A DNA stretch of 64,000 nucleotides, from positions 248,001 to 312,000 of the forward strand of contig NZ_JAGGKM010000005.1 of assembly GCF_017873715.1 (NCBI RefSeq). Reading direction: 5' to 3'. Of the stretch, positions 8,443 to 18,087 are shown piece after piece. Below the pieces are notes generated by a model that did no database searches, was not told the origin of the DNA, and saw only the letters and a list, made by a program, of their open reading frames with translations. This DNA is from Cytobacillus luteolus (GTDB lineage: Bacteria > Bacillota > Bacilli > Bacillales > Bacillaceae_L). The translations under genes and the position numbers were made by a program. The first letter of the stretch is position 1, and every line of letters starts with the position of its first letter.

Positions 8443-9315
8443 TTATTGTTGAGGTACGTAAGCCTTCCATCTTGAAAGATCCATTTCATCCTCTGTCTGT
8501 AAAGAAGCAGGGAAAATGAATGTCCATGGCTTACATGTGTTAGCTTTTACCTCGAAGTTTTCAAGTTTAAACAATCCTTTGGCTACGACTGAATTTGTCG
8601 CATCTTCGATCACGAGTGGTACTTGCTCTAGGTTGATATTTTGGTTACTAGCATTACGAATAAGAATGGTAGTTAAAAGCTCTCCACTTTCATTCTTAGT
8701 AGCCTGTATTCCCATGAAATTGACTTCACCAGGTTTTAGTGCTGGTAGTTTTTCTACCATTTCTCTTAGCTGCTGAACTTTATCTTCAGCTAGGGAATTT
8801 TTCCAGGACTCTTCTAAATCAAGTGTTAATTTCATAGGTGCGCTTTGTTTAAGTTCAAACGCTAGATTCCAATCACCATCTTGAGGTAATGGACCATCAA
8901 TCAATTTATTTTCATTTTGGAATAAAAATCTCCATGGTCTACAACCCATTGAAGGAATCTCACCCAATAAATCCATTTCAAAAGTTTTTCTAGCTAGAGC
9001 ATTTCCTTCATTATCAATTACCAAAAGATCGATTGTTTCAAATTCTATTCCCTTAGGAAGTGTATTCCTTAAGAAGGCAGTAACGACAAAGCCTTCATCA
9101 TATTCAATTAAGTTAATACCTGAAACCGAAATTTGATTTGGTTGCAAAGGCTCTAACTTTTGATGTTTGAATTGATACACATACTTTTCGGAAGCGGGTA
9201 AGTCCCACTCTGGGTGGAAGCTCAGAGTGGTCTTAACTTGGGTTGTCTCCTCTTGTGATGTGTTGTGTTCATTATTTTCATCAAGCTCTTTTTGAGTATC
9301 ATTAAAATGTCCCAT
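8443..9315 (-). CDS. slaP: SlaP-type accessory Sec S-layer assembly protein
   Basis: 290 residues from ATG 9315, whose A is the last base of the secA2 stop codon; a longer reading from TTG 9357 lacks a ribosome binding site. No signal peptide. The protein is an internal duplication: both halves carry a proline/glycine start of the type PxxISVSGINL or PGEVNFMGIQ, a beta-rich stretch with an RN pair, and a closing PWRFLFQ or PWTFIFP. That duplicated architecture and the position directly after secA2 match the SlaP (SLAP_DUP) family, which in Bacillus anthracis works with SecA2 to export S-layer proteins. The GGAGG is 13 bases away, so translation is probably coupled to secA2. Confidence 0.85.
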   Translation of the reverse strand: MGHFNDTQKELDENNEHNTSQEETTQVKTTLSFHPEWDLPASEKYVYQFKHQKLEPLQPNQISVSGINLIEYDEGFVVTAFLRNTLPKGIEFETIDLLVIDNEGNALARKTFEMDLLGEIPSMGCRPWRFLFQNENKLIDGPLPQDGDWNLAFELKQSAPMKLTLDLEESWKNSLAEDKVQQLREMVEKLPALKPGEVNFMGIQATKNESGELLTTILIRNASNQNINLEQVPLVIEDATNSVVAKGLFKLENFEVKANTCKPWTFIFPASLQTEDEMDLSRWKAYVPQQ

Positions 9316-11696
9316 TATTCGTTGTGTTCCTCCATTTCTTGCATTTGGATTTCCCAATGCTTAACATATGCTAGGAAGGATCTGCTAATAGTTGAGTCCA
9401 AGTCTCTTAATAAATGATTGAACTCCTCAAATGCATCAAATTCATATAAGCGATATGGATCTTCTTGACCGTAACTTCTCATGCTTATTCCTTCTTTTAG
9501 TACGTTCATTACTTCAATATGAGGAATCCACTTTGAATCTAGTTCTCGTAACATCATGCTTTTAATTTGCTTCTGGAAGTCTAGGTCTTTTTCAATATCT
9601 TTAAGTTCATTAACGTATTTATCATAAGCATCCGTAATTATTTTTTGAATTGCTTCTTTTTCGATACCGGTAAGGTCCTCTTGCTTCACATCTAAATGAT
9701 GGATGGATAGGGTCAATTCCTCATATAATCCGGAGATATTCCATTCTTCAAACAATTCTTCTTCAAGGCAATACTTTTCAACCAGGTCGTTTAAGTGCTT
9801 TTTAATATGTTCAAGGACATCAGGAAGGACAATTTCAGTTTCCAGCAGTAAATTGCGTTTTTTATAAATGACTTTTCTTTGTTGATCTACCACATCATCC
9901 AATTTAAGAAGGTGTGATCGAGCAGAGAAGTGAGCTCCCTCAACTGTCTCTTGAACCTTGCGAACAAATTTAATAGGATCTGGTGTAATTACTAAGCCTT
10001 CTTCATTTGTTTTCAGTTTTTTCTTCCATCTATCTAACTCTTCAAGGTCATACGCATTAAATAAGTCATCTTCTAATGAGATAATGAATTGAGTCGAACC
10101 TGGGTCGCCTTGTCTACCAGTACGTCCTCGTAATTGCATATCGATACGTGCACTTTCATGTTTCTCTGTGCCAATAATATGAAGACCACCCAACTCTGCT
10201 ACACCTTCACCTAACGTTATATCTGTTCCACGACCAGCCATGTTAGTAGCTAGCATCACTTGTCCTTTTTGTCCTGCAGTTGCTATAAGTTTTGCTTCAT
10301 CTTCAACTGTTTTAGCATTAAGTATTCGATGCTCAATCTTAGCTTTCTTTAGATGCTCAGAGAGTTTTTCAGATTGTTCAATTGAGGTAGTCCCAATTAA
10401 TACTGGGCGTCCATTTTTATGATGTTGAGTAACTTCTTGGACAATTCGTTTTACTTTGTCCTCTTTTTTTGCATAAACGATATCTTCCAAATCAATACGA
10501 ATACGTGGTTTGTTTGTTGGAATTGTTACAACGTTAATTCCGTACGTGTCTAAAAATTCTCTCTTAGCAGGTGTCGCACTTCCAGTCATTCCACATAAAG
10601 TTTGATACATTCTGAAATAGTTCTGAACGGTAATTGTAGCTTGAGTGTCGTTTTCCTCTTTAACTACTACGCCTTCTTTTGCTTCAATTGCTTGGTGTAG
10701 ACCTTCACTAAATGTACGCCCTTCCATGATACGACCAGTAAATTGGTCAACTAACAGAATATCATTGCCACGAACAATATAGTCTACATCTTTTCTCATT
10801 ACTACAGCAGCACGGAGAGATTGCATCAAATGATGAAGTAATTCTCTATGTTCTGCGTCATAAAGATTTTCCAATCCAAAAGCCTCTTCAACAGCTTTAG
10901 CACCTGCTTCAGCTAAAACAATTTGCTTTGTTTCTGGATAAAATTCATAGTCCACATCTTTTGAAAATGTTTTTACAATTTCTGCTGTTACATAGAAAAG
11001 TTCAGTTGATAGATTTGATTTGTTTGCAATAATTAAAGGTGTTCTTGCTTCATCAATAAGAATTGAATCGATTTCATCAACAATTGCATAATGAAGTGAA
11101 CGTTGAACTTTTTCTTCCGCATTATGAACCATATTATCTCTTAAGTAATCAAACCCAAATTCTGTCCCTGTACCATAAGTAATGTCAGCGTTATAGGCCT
11201 CTACTTTTTCATAAGGGGAGATTTGTGAAATATTCAGGCCAACTGTAAGGCCAAGGAATTCATGTATTTTTCCCATTGTTTCATAGTCACGTCTTGCTAA
11301 ATATTCATTAGCAGTTATGATATGAACACCTTTTCCTTGAAGGGCATGTAAGTAGCTTGGTAAAGTAGCTACCAATGTTTTTCCTTCCCCGGTTTGCATT
11401 TCAGCAATGTCACCGTTATGTAGTACTAGGCCACCGATCATCTGGACATCATAATGACGCAGACCGAGTACCCTTTTCGATGCTTCACGTACCACTGCAA
11501 ACGCAACTTCCTTAATATCATCCAGGGTTTTACCTTCTTGTAATTTTTGCTTAAAATGAGCAGTAGAGCTCATTAGTTCCTCATCTGATAGCCTTGAGAT
11601 TTCTTCTTCTAACGCATTTATTTTATCAACATGTTTTGTTAATTTATGAACCTCTCTAGAACCTTCATCAAAGATACGTTTCATCATCGCTAACAT
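9315..11696 (-). CDS. secA2: Accessory Sec translocase ATPase SecA2
   Basis: 793 residues, ATG 11696 with GGAGCG upstream. Motor motifs are complete: Walker A GEGKT (103-107), a DEID Walker B inside [21 protein letters not shown], and RGRTGRQGD. Compared with the canonical SecA at 59694 (834 residues) it lacks the C-terminal linker and CxC...CC zinc module, as usual for SecA2. SecA2 drives export of a restricted set of substrates, in bacilli chiefly S-layer proteins. It forms a two-gene operon with slaP, with a 1-base overlap. The neighbouring SbsC-domain exoproteins are candidate substrates or partners. No secY2 or asp genes are seen. Confidence 0.93.
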   Translation of the reverse strand: MLAMMKRIFDEGSREVHKLTKHVDKINALEEEISRLSDEELMSSTAHFKQKLQEGKTLDDIKEVAFAVVREASKRVLGLRHYDVQMIGGLVLHNGDIAEMQTGEGKTLVATLPSYLHALQGKGVHIITANEYLARRDYETMGKIHEFLGLTVGLNISQISPYEKVEAYNADITYGTGTEFGFDYLRDNMVHNAEEKVQRSLHYAIVDEIDSILIDEARTPLIIANKSNLSTELFYVTAEIVKTFSKDVDYEFYPETKQIVLAEAGAKAVEEAFGLENLYDAEHRELLHHLMQSLRAAVVMRKDVDYIVRGNDILLVDQFTGRIMEGRTFSEGLHQAIEAKEGVVVKEENDTQATITVQNYFRMYQTLCGMTGSATPAKREFLDTYGINVVTIPTNKPRIRIDLEDIVYAKKEDKVKRIVQEVTQHHKNGRPVLIGTTSIEQSEKLSEHLKKAKIEHRILNAKTVEDEAKLIATAGQKGQVMLATNMAGRGTDITLGEGVAELGGLHIIGTEKHESARIDMQLRGRTGRQGDPGSTQFIISLEDDLFNAYDLEELDRWKKKLKTNEEGLVITPDPIKFVRKVQETVEGAHFSARSHLLKLDDVVDQQRKVIYKKRNLLLETEIVLPDVLEHIKKHLNDLVEKYCLEEELFEEWNISGLYEELTLSIHHLDVKQEDLTGIEKEAIQKIITDAYDKYVNELKDIEKDLDFQKQIKSMMLRELDSKWIPHIEVMNVLKEGISMRSYGQEDPYRLYEFDAFEEFNHLLRDLDSTISRSFLAYVKHWEIQMQEMEEHNE

Positions 11697-11792
11697 TAAG
11701 CTCGCTCCTACCTATAGATTCTCGTCAAATTATAACATAGTCATCTAATTTTATCATTTTTTGTCAGTCTATTAATATGTTAAATCCTGCTA

Positions 11793-11819
11793 AAAAAGAC
11801 ACCATGTAAATATGGTGCC
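11793..11819 (-). terminator. Terminator of the beta-propeller gene
   Basis: On the minus strand GGCACCAT (11819-11812) pairs with ATGGTGTC (11805-11798, one G-T wobble) and is followed by TTTTTT. Confidence 0.8.
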
Positions 11820-11831
11820 TCCATCAAGTTC

Positions 11832-13802
11832 TTAATTTGTCGAATACTTCCAAAGGTCTGCCTGATTTCTAAAATAAAGGTCGCCGTTATAATCCTGAGC
11901 CAGGTCATACGCTTCATTTTCTTTTAAGGTAGTATGTTTTAAACTGATAGGGTCTATCTGAAGAAGTCTTCCTTCTACTGTTGCATACACATAACCATCT
12001 TTTCCAACGATCATTTTCGCATTTTTTAGGCGTCCTGAAATCGTAGAGAGAATCTCTTTCCATCTAATACTATCGTCTTGTGGATTATAAACAAAGAGTG
12101 TCCCATTTGCCCATCCCCAAATTGTTTCGTAAGGTCCATGTATCAATCCTGTCACTAAACTAGAATTGACAGGGAGTGGGATAATCTCTTTCTTTGAAGG
12201 ATTATCAATAGGAAATCTGAATAATTTAGCTGTGTACTTTGAAGCACTGTGATTAGAGAAAATGGATGTGCCTCCATAGATATATCCGTTATGTTTCGCA
12301 AATGAAACAATACTTTGTTCAGGTATATAGTTTTTAATCACTTTGTGTTCTTTTGAAATAGGATTGTATATCGCTAGAACTCCTGAATTAGTTTTGTTAC
12401 CAGGGAATGTACCAACAAATAATTGATTAGAAGCATCATCAGCAATCATGGCAGTTGGTCGTTCTTGGCCGACTTGTTCTAATCTAAATAATTCTATAGG
12501 ATTTGAAAAGTCCCAAGGTTGTTCTAAATCATATTCAAGTATACGTGCTTTTGGATATCCGCCAAAGTATAATTTACCATTAAGAAAGGCCATAGATTCC
12601 ACTTGGCTTATTCCTTTTAAATCCTGTGAGTTCCCAGTTATTATATCGTAAATCCCTAAGCCTCCGGACATATAACCATTAACGAAAATTTGACCACCAT
12701 CTAGACTTTCAATCATTGTATGGAGAGTGATTGGTTGACCAGGTAAGGCTAGTTTTTTTACGGTATGATTTCCAGAAGCTATATTGTAGATAAAGTAATT
12801 ACCGTGATTATCAAGAAGACCTACTAATGACAATCCATCTTTTAATTGAACAAAATTGAGGGATAAAGCTGAAGTCCCCTCGGGAATTTTAGCACTAAGT
12901 TCATTCGATTTTTGGGTGAGTAGATTGTATTCATAAATAGAGCCTTTAGATGAATAATAAACAATTTGACCATTAGGAGATACAGGAGAAACTCCTCTAG
13001 AATCAGCTGGAAATTCATCTGCTAATGTATTAGTAGACGTATCAAATACAGCAATTTTTTTACTTGGATACATACGTGCAAATAGCTTGTTACCTGCTAA
13101 ATCTAAATCCGAAATGAATTTTTCATTTGCATATTTTTTAGGTAAGAAATTACGTTTTAGTCCCGTGATGAGATCCATTTCTACTAATTCTGCATTTGAC
13201 CCAACCCCAAGATAAATACTATTTCTTGGTTTAAAATATTTAACTGATTTTACAAATTCTTTCTTGTCTATAATCTGCCCATAGTTAATTAGTTCATCTG
13301 TTGTTGTTGAAAGCCCAAAAACAGATCCTCCGTATGCGGAACCTGCAAAAAGAATAGTGTCCTCTACATCGATATCTAAAATGGCTGTATCTTTTGGATT
13401 CTCTAATTTATTCCCATGATTTTTGAAGACATCAGTATTTGGGTCATAGCTATAAACAGAACCGTTATTTGTTCCGCCAACCCATAGTACTTGATTTTCA
13501 TCAACATCAAGACCCGTAGCACTTGTAGAGTCTTCAAGGGTTAAAGTCCTTACAAGCGTCTCTGTGTTTAAATCAATGACTGCTACTACAGTTGGAGTAC
13601 CGTGAAGGATAACGTACATAAGCGGTGTCCCTTTTGAGTCAGTACCAGTGGTTGCAGTTAAGGCCGAGGATGTGAAAACCTGAGGGCCGATTTTTGTAAA
13701 CCTTGAATCGTTGTCAATCGTATGGTTGTTTTCAAAAGCGAATGTACTACTACTCGAAAAAATAAAAATAGAAATAAAAAGAAACATTACTAGTTTTTTC
13801 AT
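11832..13802 (-). CDS. Secreted beta-propeller protein
   Basis: 656 residues. Signal peptide about 1-22 (basic start, hydrophobic core, TFA end). The whole mature protein is beta-rich with repeats of about 45 residues of the form VSYDPNTD, VFDTSTNT, IYNPISKE, each a blade-type aspartate turn, as in PQQ/YVTN/WD-like propellers. No catalytic motif is recognised. Start ATG 13802 with AGAGGT at 8 bases. It may be a surface scaffold or ligand-binding protein; the protease at 3328 carries a similar propeller at its C-terminus. It lies upstream of secA2 on the same strand but is separated by its own terminator. Confidence 0.7.
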   Translation of the reverse strand: MKKLVMFLFISIFIFSSSSTFAFENNHTIDNDSRFTKIGPQVFTSSALTATTGTDSKGTPLMYVILHGTPTVVAVIDLNTETLVRTLTLEDSTSATGLDVDENQVLWVGGTNNGSVYSYDPNTDVFKNHGNKLENPKDTAILDIDVEDTILFAGSAYGGSVFGLSTTTDELINYGQIIDKKEFVKSVKYFKPRNSIYLGVGSNAELVEMDLITGLKRNFLPKKYANEKFISDLDLAGNKLFARMYPSKKIAVFDTSTNTLADEFPADSRGVSPVSPNGQIVYYSSKGSIYEYNLLTQKSNELSAKIPEGTSALSLNFVQLKDGLSLVGLLDNHGNYFIYNIASGNHTVKKLALPGQPITLHTMIESLDGGQIFVNGYMSGGLGIYDIITGNSQDLKGISQVESMAFLNGKLYFGGYPKARILEYDLEQPWDFSNPIELFRLEQVGQERPTAMIADDASNQLFVGTFPGNKTNSGVLAIYNPISKEHKVIKNYIPEQSIVSFAKHNGYIYGGTSIFSNHSASKYTAKLFRFPIDNPSKKEIIPLPVNSSLVTGLIHGPYETIWGWANGTLFVYNPQDDSIRWKEILSTISGRLKNAKMIVGKDGYVYATVEGRLLQIDPISLKHTTLKENEAYDLAQDYNGDLYFRNQADLWKYSTN

Positions 13803-14016
13803 ATGTCTGTACCTCTTGTTTATTAATTAGATTTATATTATTTACCAATAACAATCATAACATAAAACAACTATTTTGTTTCCAGAAAGTGCTACATTTC
13901 TACTAATTTTCCAAAAATACTACAGAAATCTAGTAAACTTACCAATATTAGGTATAATGGTAATATAGCGAATGAACTTAATTACTTACAACTAGGTGAG
14001 AGGAGACTTATAGTAA

Positions 14017-15177
14017 ATGTTTCAAAAAAGTATATTAATAGTTTTAGTAGTTTTATTTATAGGGGCGTTACCCAAAGCTACATATGCAACATCAGAACAT
14101 ATTTATGAAGAAGAAAAATTATTGATGGACGCTCACGCACTTGTTTTACAAGCAGAGAGTTTCTCGGGTTCATTAAGGTGGGCGATATCTATAGAAGGAA
14201 CTGCTGATGGTAGGACGATTCCTTGGGATTTTTATAATGGAGCAGTAACTACTTATAAAGCGGCAAAACAAGCACTGACTCAGCTTCCTAATAGCCCTGA
14301 GAAAGAGCAATTAATGAATAGACTAGAGGCAAATGTTTACACCTTAATTAGTACTGAAAAAGGAAATGTTGGGCGAGCGGTTGCTTATATTGATGCTGTG
14401 AGTGCAGGTCAAAAGATTGATAAAGCAAGGTTGGCACTTGAGGGGAAATTAGCCAACAATATCTTAGATGATGAAGCTGAACGTTTATATCATTCATTAT
14501 CGAATGAAATTAAAAAGCAAGCCTATTTGTTAGACAGAGTATATGGGAAAACGACAAGAGACTTTATTCGTGATCAATATAAGTATTCAGCTGAAGCGGT
14601 TAAAACCAAATTGCTTTATCCTATATCAATAAAAATGAGTTTAGATAATGCATCCAATTTCACTGAAATGAAGGATTTTAGACAAGCTTCTGATAATCTT
14701 AAAAGTGCATCTGGATTAATGAGAACTGGAATAGTAAGAGGTTTTCTTGAGCGAAATCCAACTCCTACAAGTATACAAGGACATCTTGAAACGCGTTATA
14801 AGCTTTTGGCTAATGAAATCCCAATGTTCATGATGTTTTCATTAATTGATAAGGACTCAGGAGTCAACAATAGTGAAATTTATAAAGGAAGAAATTATAC
14901 AAATACTTCTTCTGAGCTATTAAATGAAGCAGATGAAATTGTTATTCGATTATTCGAACGGGCAGCATTTTCAGAAGTGGCAGTAACGAGTGGTTTAACA
15001 CAAAGTGATTATATTGTAAAAGACTTTAATAACTATGATATAACGATTAATCTAAATGAATTCAAAAACTCAGGGTTAACCCAACAGCTTGATAGTTTGT
15101 CACTAAAAATTAAGATAACTGATGATGCTGGAAACATCCGAGAGCAAAGTTATCACTATAATGTTTCGAGTCAGTGA
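14017..15177 (+). CDS. Secreted SbsC-like wall-binding domain protein
   Basis: 386 residues. Signal peptide about 1-25 (ATYA end). Residues 35-215 are the third copy of the helical domain, the closest to SbsC as I recall it: VAYIDAV (122-128), LYHSLSNEIKKQ, LLDRVYGKTTRDFIRD (171-186). The remaining 170 residues include a helical linker and a beta-rich tail but no enzyme motif, so this copy is probably a structural or adaptor protein. The start is ATG 14017 with a weak AGGAGA site. It is divergent from the propeller gene and followed by a strong terminator. Confidence 0.75.
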   Translation: MFQKSILIVLVVLFIGALPKATYATSEHIYEEEKLLMDAHALVLQAESFSGSLRWAISIEGTADGRTIPWDFYNGAVTTYKAAKQALTQLPNSPEKEQLMNRLEANVYTLISTEKGNVGRAVAYIDAVSAGQKIDKARLALEGKLANNILDDEAERLYHSLSNEIKKQAYLLDRVYGKTTRDFIRDQYKYSAEAVKTKLLYPISIKMSLDNASNFTEMKDFRQASDNLKSASGLMRTGIVRGFLERNPTPTSIQGHLETRYKLLANEIPMFMMFSLIDKDSGVNNSEIYKGRNYTNTSSELLNEADEIVIRLFERAAFSEVAVTSGLTQSDYIVKDFNNYDITINLNEFKNSGLTQQLDSLSLKIKITDDAGNIREQSYHYNVSSQ

Positions 15178-15179
15178 TT

Positions 15180-15208
15180 GAAGAATGGGGGATCCCATTC
15201 TTCTTTTT
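15180..15208 (+). terminator. Terminator after the third SbsC-domain gene
   Basis: GAAGAATGGG (15180-15189) and CCCATTCTTC (15194-15203) form a perfect 10-bp stem followed by TTTTT. Confidence 0.9.
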
Positions 15209-15502
15209 AAATTGGGGGGAGGGTATTAATTTTTATTAAGTATCCCCATAATTCAGAAATTGAAACGTACTTTTTTAAGAGTAAGATCTAATTTCTTAAC
15301 CAGTTAGCCAACGTAACTTATTGAATATAAATTACGACTGTTTTTATTGTAGCAGGAAAAATTAGGGGTGAATGGAAAGGAAAAAAAGATGTATATTTCT
15401 ATCTTAATGTTGATTATGTTCTAATTCGGGAAGGTTAAACAATATCCTCGTTGAAACTTCATTGTTTTACAAGGTGTGACACGAATTTCACAAAAAAAAT
15501 CA

Positions 15503-15530
15503 TTGATTTCCTACACTTATGTGTTAAGAT
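15503..15530 (+). promoter_or_regulatory. Candidate sigma-A promoter of tagO
   Basis: TTGATT (15503-15508), 16 bp, TAAGAT (15525-15530), 50 bases before the tagO start. The rest of 15210-15500 is AT-rich and shows no gene or clear hairpin. Confidence 0.45.
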
Positions 15531-15580
15531 ATGAATGTTGTGGGTAAGCTATTAAATTTACACGAAAAAGGTGATAACTA

Positions 15581-16660
15581 ATGAATACACAAATGATATT
15601 CGCATTTTTTGCTGCTTTACTAACTGTATTGGTAGTTACACCAATTGTGATAAAGCTTGCTATTAAAATTGGTGCAGTAGACAAACCGAATGAGCGTAAA
15701 GTACATGAGAAATTAATGCCTCGTCTAGGTGGTTTAGCCATTTTTATGGGTGTTATTGCAGGTTACTTTGCAGGTGGAGTATACAACGAAAAAGTTACTG
15801 GAATTACAGTTGGAGCACTTTTAATTATTGTTATTGGAATCCTTGATGATAAATATGAGCTTTCAGCAAAAGTGAAATTTGCTGGTCAAATAATTGTTGC
15901 AGGTTTAGTAGTAGGTAGCGGGTTAACCATTGAATTTCTAACCATTCCATTTGTGGGAACATTCGATTTAGGCTTATGGACATATCCAATTACGATATTT
16001 TGGATTGTGGCAATTACAAATGCAATTAACTTAATCGATGGTCTTGATGGACTTTCAGCAGGAATCTCAGCAATCAGTATTGCTACAATTGCGGTTATGG
16101 CGGCATTAGCTGGTAAAGGGCTTATCTTAACACTTTCATTAATCTTACTAGGAGCTATTATTGGTTTCTTATTTTATAATTTCCACCCAGCAAAAATCTT
16201 TATGGGGGATACGGGTGCACTTTTCTTAGGGTATGCAATCTCCATTCTTTCTCTTTTAGGTCTATATAAGAGTGTTACATTATTCAGTTTTATCGTACCA
16301 ATCATTATTCTTGGGGTACCGATTTTTGATACAACCTATGCAATCATTCGTCGATTAGTGAACAAAAGACCAATTTCGTCACCAGATAAATCACATTTAC
16401 ATCACAGATTACTTGCATTAGGTCTTTCACACCGTAATACAGTTCTTGTGATTTACTCACTAGGAATTTTATTCAGTGTTAGTGCGATTGTATTTTCAAC
16501 ATCAACATTATGGGGTTCAATTCTTATTATCTTCGGATTACTTCTAATCACTGAAGTTGTTGCAGAAATGATTGGACTTGTTCATGAGAAATATCGACCA
16601 GTCCTAGGCCTTTATAGAAAAGTAGTAGGAGTAAGAAAAGTCTCTGGAAGACAAAATTAA
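15581..16660 (+). CDS. tagO: Undecaprenyl-phosphate GlcNAc-1-phosphate transferase TagO
   Basis: 359 residues with about ten or eleven membrane helices, the usual size of TagO. It transfers GlcNAc-1-phosphate from UDP-GlcNAc to undecaprenyl phosphate at the inner membrane face, the first step for wall teichoic acid and other secondary wall polymers. Family motifs are visible: DKPNERKVH near the N-terminus, GILDD, NLIDGLDGLSAG, FMGDTGALFLGY and the cytoplasmic HLHHRLL loop. RBS AAAGGTGAT before ATG 15581. It has its own terminator and sits directly upstream of the polysaccharide operon, so it is the likely initiating enzyme for that polymer. Confidence 0.93.
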   Translation: MNTQMIFAFFAALLTVLVVTPIVIKLAIKIGAVDKPNERKVHEKLMPRLGGLAIFMGVIAGYFAGGVYNEKVTGITVGALLIIVIGILDDKYELSAKVKFAGQIIVAGLVVGSGLTIEFLTIPFVGTFDLGLWTYPITIFWIVAITNAINLIDGLDGLSAGISAISIATIAVMAALAGKGLILTLSLILLGAIIGFLFYNFHPAKIFMGDTGALFLGYAISILSLLGLYKSVTLFSFIVPIIILGVPIFDTTYAIIRRLVNKRPISSPDKSHLHHRLLALGLSHRNTVLVIYSLGILFSVSAIVFSTSTLWGSILIIFGLLLITEVVAEMIGLVHEKYRPVLGLYRKVVGVRKVSGRQN

Positions 16661-16690
16661 AACCAATGTCTTACCTAATAAATGATTAGT

Positions 16691-16727
16691 AACCGTTTGT
16701 GACATACTGTTACAAACGGTTTTTTTA
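16691..16727 (+). terminator. Terminator of tagO
   Basis: AACCGTTTGT (16691-16700) and ACAAACGGTT (16712-16721) form a perfect 10-bp stem followed by a T-run. Confidence 0.9.
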
Positions 16728-16765
16728 ATGTTTTAAAACTGTAACATAATTTCATACGTCATATT

Positions 16766-16794
16766 GTTACATAGAACGCGTAAACTGTTATAAT
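16766..16794 (+). promoter_or_regulatory. Promoter of the polysaccharide operon
   Basis: GTTACA (16766-16771), 17 bp, TATAAT (16789-16794), with TGT before the -10 giving an extended -10. The leader is about 95 bases. The -35 overlaps one of two TGTWACA heptamers (16740-16746, 16765-16771). Confidence 0.65.
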
Positions 16795-16893
16795 GATTAT
16801 CGAAGATTGTCAAAAAAGATAACTATATATTTGACAATTTGTGTTAAACTATACGTGTTATTAACTCTCAAACTTTATTGGAGGAATTTTCAA

Positions 16894-18006
16894 ATGAAAG
16901 TACCTATGTTAGACCTAAGCGAACAGTATCAAGAACTAAAATCTGAGGTATTAGCTGCCCTTGATGAGGTTATGAGCTCTTCTCGCTTTATTCTAGGTGA
17001 TCATGTAAAGAAATTAGAAACTGATGTTGCTACATATAGTAATGTGAAACATGGTATTGGATGTGGAAATGGTAGTGATGCTATACATATTGCACTGCAG
17101 GCTGCTGGGGTAGGACCTGGTGATGAAGTTATTACAACTCCATTTACATTCTTTGCAACAGGTGGTGCTGTTGCACGTGCTGGTGCTAAACCTGTTTATG
17201 TTGATATTGATCCTGTGACATTTAATATTGACCCTTCAAAAATTGAAGCGGCGATTACACCAAATACAAAAGCAATTATTCCTGTTCATCTGTATGGTCA
17301 AATGGCTGATATGGATCCTATCGTGGAAATTGCTAAAAAACATAATCTTGTGATTGTAGAAGATGCTGCCCAAGCAATTGGTGCAAAATATAAAGGTAAA
17401 AGTGTTGGTGAACTAGGGACTGCTGCTACATATAGTTTCTTCCCAACTAAAAACTTAGGTGCATATGGTGACGGTGGTATGATCGTTACAAATGATGATG
17501 AACTTGCTGAGAAAATGTCAGTTATCCGCGTACACGGAAGTAAGCCTAAATATTATCATCACGTACTAGGTTACAACAGTCGTCTTGATGAGCTTCAAGC
17601 TGCAGTTTTGAATGTGAAGTTCCCCCACCTAGATAAGTGGAGCACTCTTCGCCGTGAAAAAGCAGAAACGTATACTAGATTACTAAATGAAGCACTTGGC
17701 GAAAAGGTGGTAACACCAGTTGAAGTTGAAGGGAACTATCACGTATTCCATCAGTACACAATTCGTGTGCCACAACGTGATGAATTACAAAAATATTTAA
17801 ATGAGCAAGGTGTACAAACGATGGTGTATTATCCACTACCATTACACGTACAACCAGTTTTCAAGGATTTAGGTTATAAAGAGGGCGATTTCCCTGAATC
17901 TGAAAAAGCAGCAAATGAGGCAATTTCACTCCCAATGTTCCCAGAATTAAAACAAGAACAACAAGAGTATGTTGTTTCAAAAATTGTGGAGTTTTTTAAG
18001 AAATAA
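16894..18006 (+). CDS. DegT/DnrJ/EryC1-family sugar aminotransferase (WbpE type)
   Basis: 370 residues from ATG 16894, which has TTGGAGGAA at ideal distance; the longer open frame upstream has no ribosome binding site. It is a PLP-dependent sugar aminotransferase: GNGSDAIHIAL cofactor-phosphate loop, VEDAAQA with the pyridine-binding Asp, and SFFPTKNLGAYGDGG with the Schiff-base Lys. In the WbpABDEI pathway the WbpE step puts an amino group on C3 of the 3-keto UDP-GlcNAcA. It is the first gene of the operon, next to homologues of the other four steps. Substrate is inferred from context. Confidence 0.88.
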   Translation: MKVPMLDLSEQYQELKSEVLAALDEVMSSSRFILGDHVKKLETDVATYSNVKHGIGCGNGSDAIHIALQAAGVGPGDEVITTPFTFFATGGAVARAGAKPVYVDIDPVTFNIDPSKIEAAITPNTKAIIPVHLYGQMADMDPIVEIAKKHNLVIVEDAAQAIGAKYKGKSVGELGTAATYSFFPTKNLGAYGDGGMIVTNDDELAEKMSVIRVHGSKPKYYHHVLGYNSRLDELQAAVLNVKFPHLDKWSTLRREKAETYTRLLNEALGEKVVTPVEVEGNYHVFHQYTIRVPQRDELQKYLNEQGVQTMVYYPLPLHVQPVFKDLGYKEGDFPESEKAANEAISLPMFPELKQEQQEYVVSKIVEFFKK

Positions 18007-18016
18007 TGAGTTTGGA

Positions 18017-18056
18017 AAAGAGAACGTCGCCTAGATGATTTGGGGACGTTTTCTTT
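18017..18056 (+). terminator. Terminator-like hairpin after the first gene of the polysaccharide operon
   Basis: AAAGAGAACGTC (18017-18028) pairs with GACGTTTTCTTT (18045-18056) over 12 bp with one G-T wobble; the 3' arm is itself T-rich. It lies between the aminotransferase gene and the chain-length gene and may attenuate the distal genes. Confidence 0.5.
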
Positions 18057-18087
18057 CTTGCATATATATTTGAAAGTTGGTGCAGAA

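Noticed and set aside
9313-9357. Longer slaP starting at TTG 9357
   Set aside because: No ribosome binding site, it would overlap secA2 by 43 bases, and ATG 9315 overlapping the secA2 stop is the natural coupled start.
16740-16771. Second WalR box at the polysaccharide operon promoter
   Set aside because: Two TGTWACA heptamers are present, but their spacing does not give TGTWAH-N5-TGTWAH on either strand.
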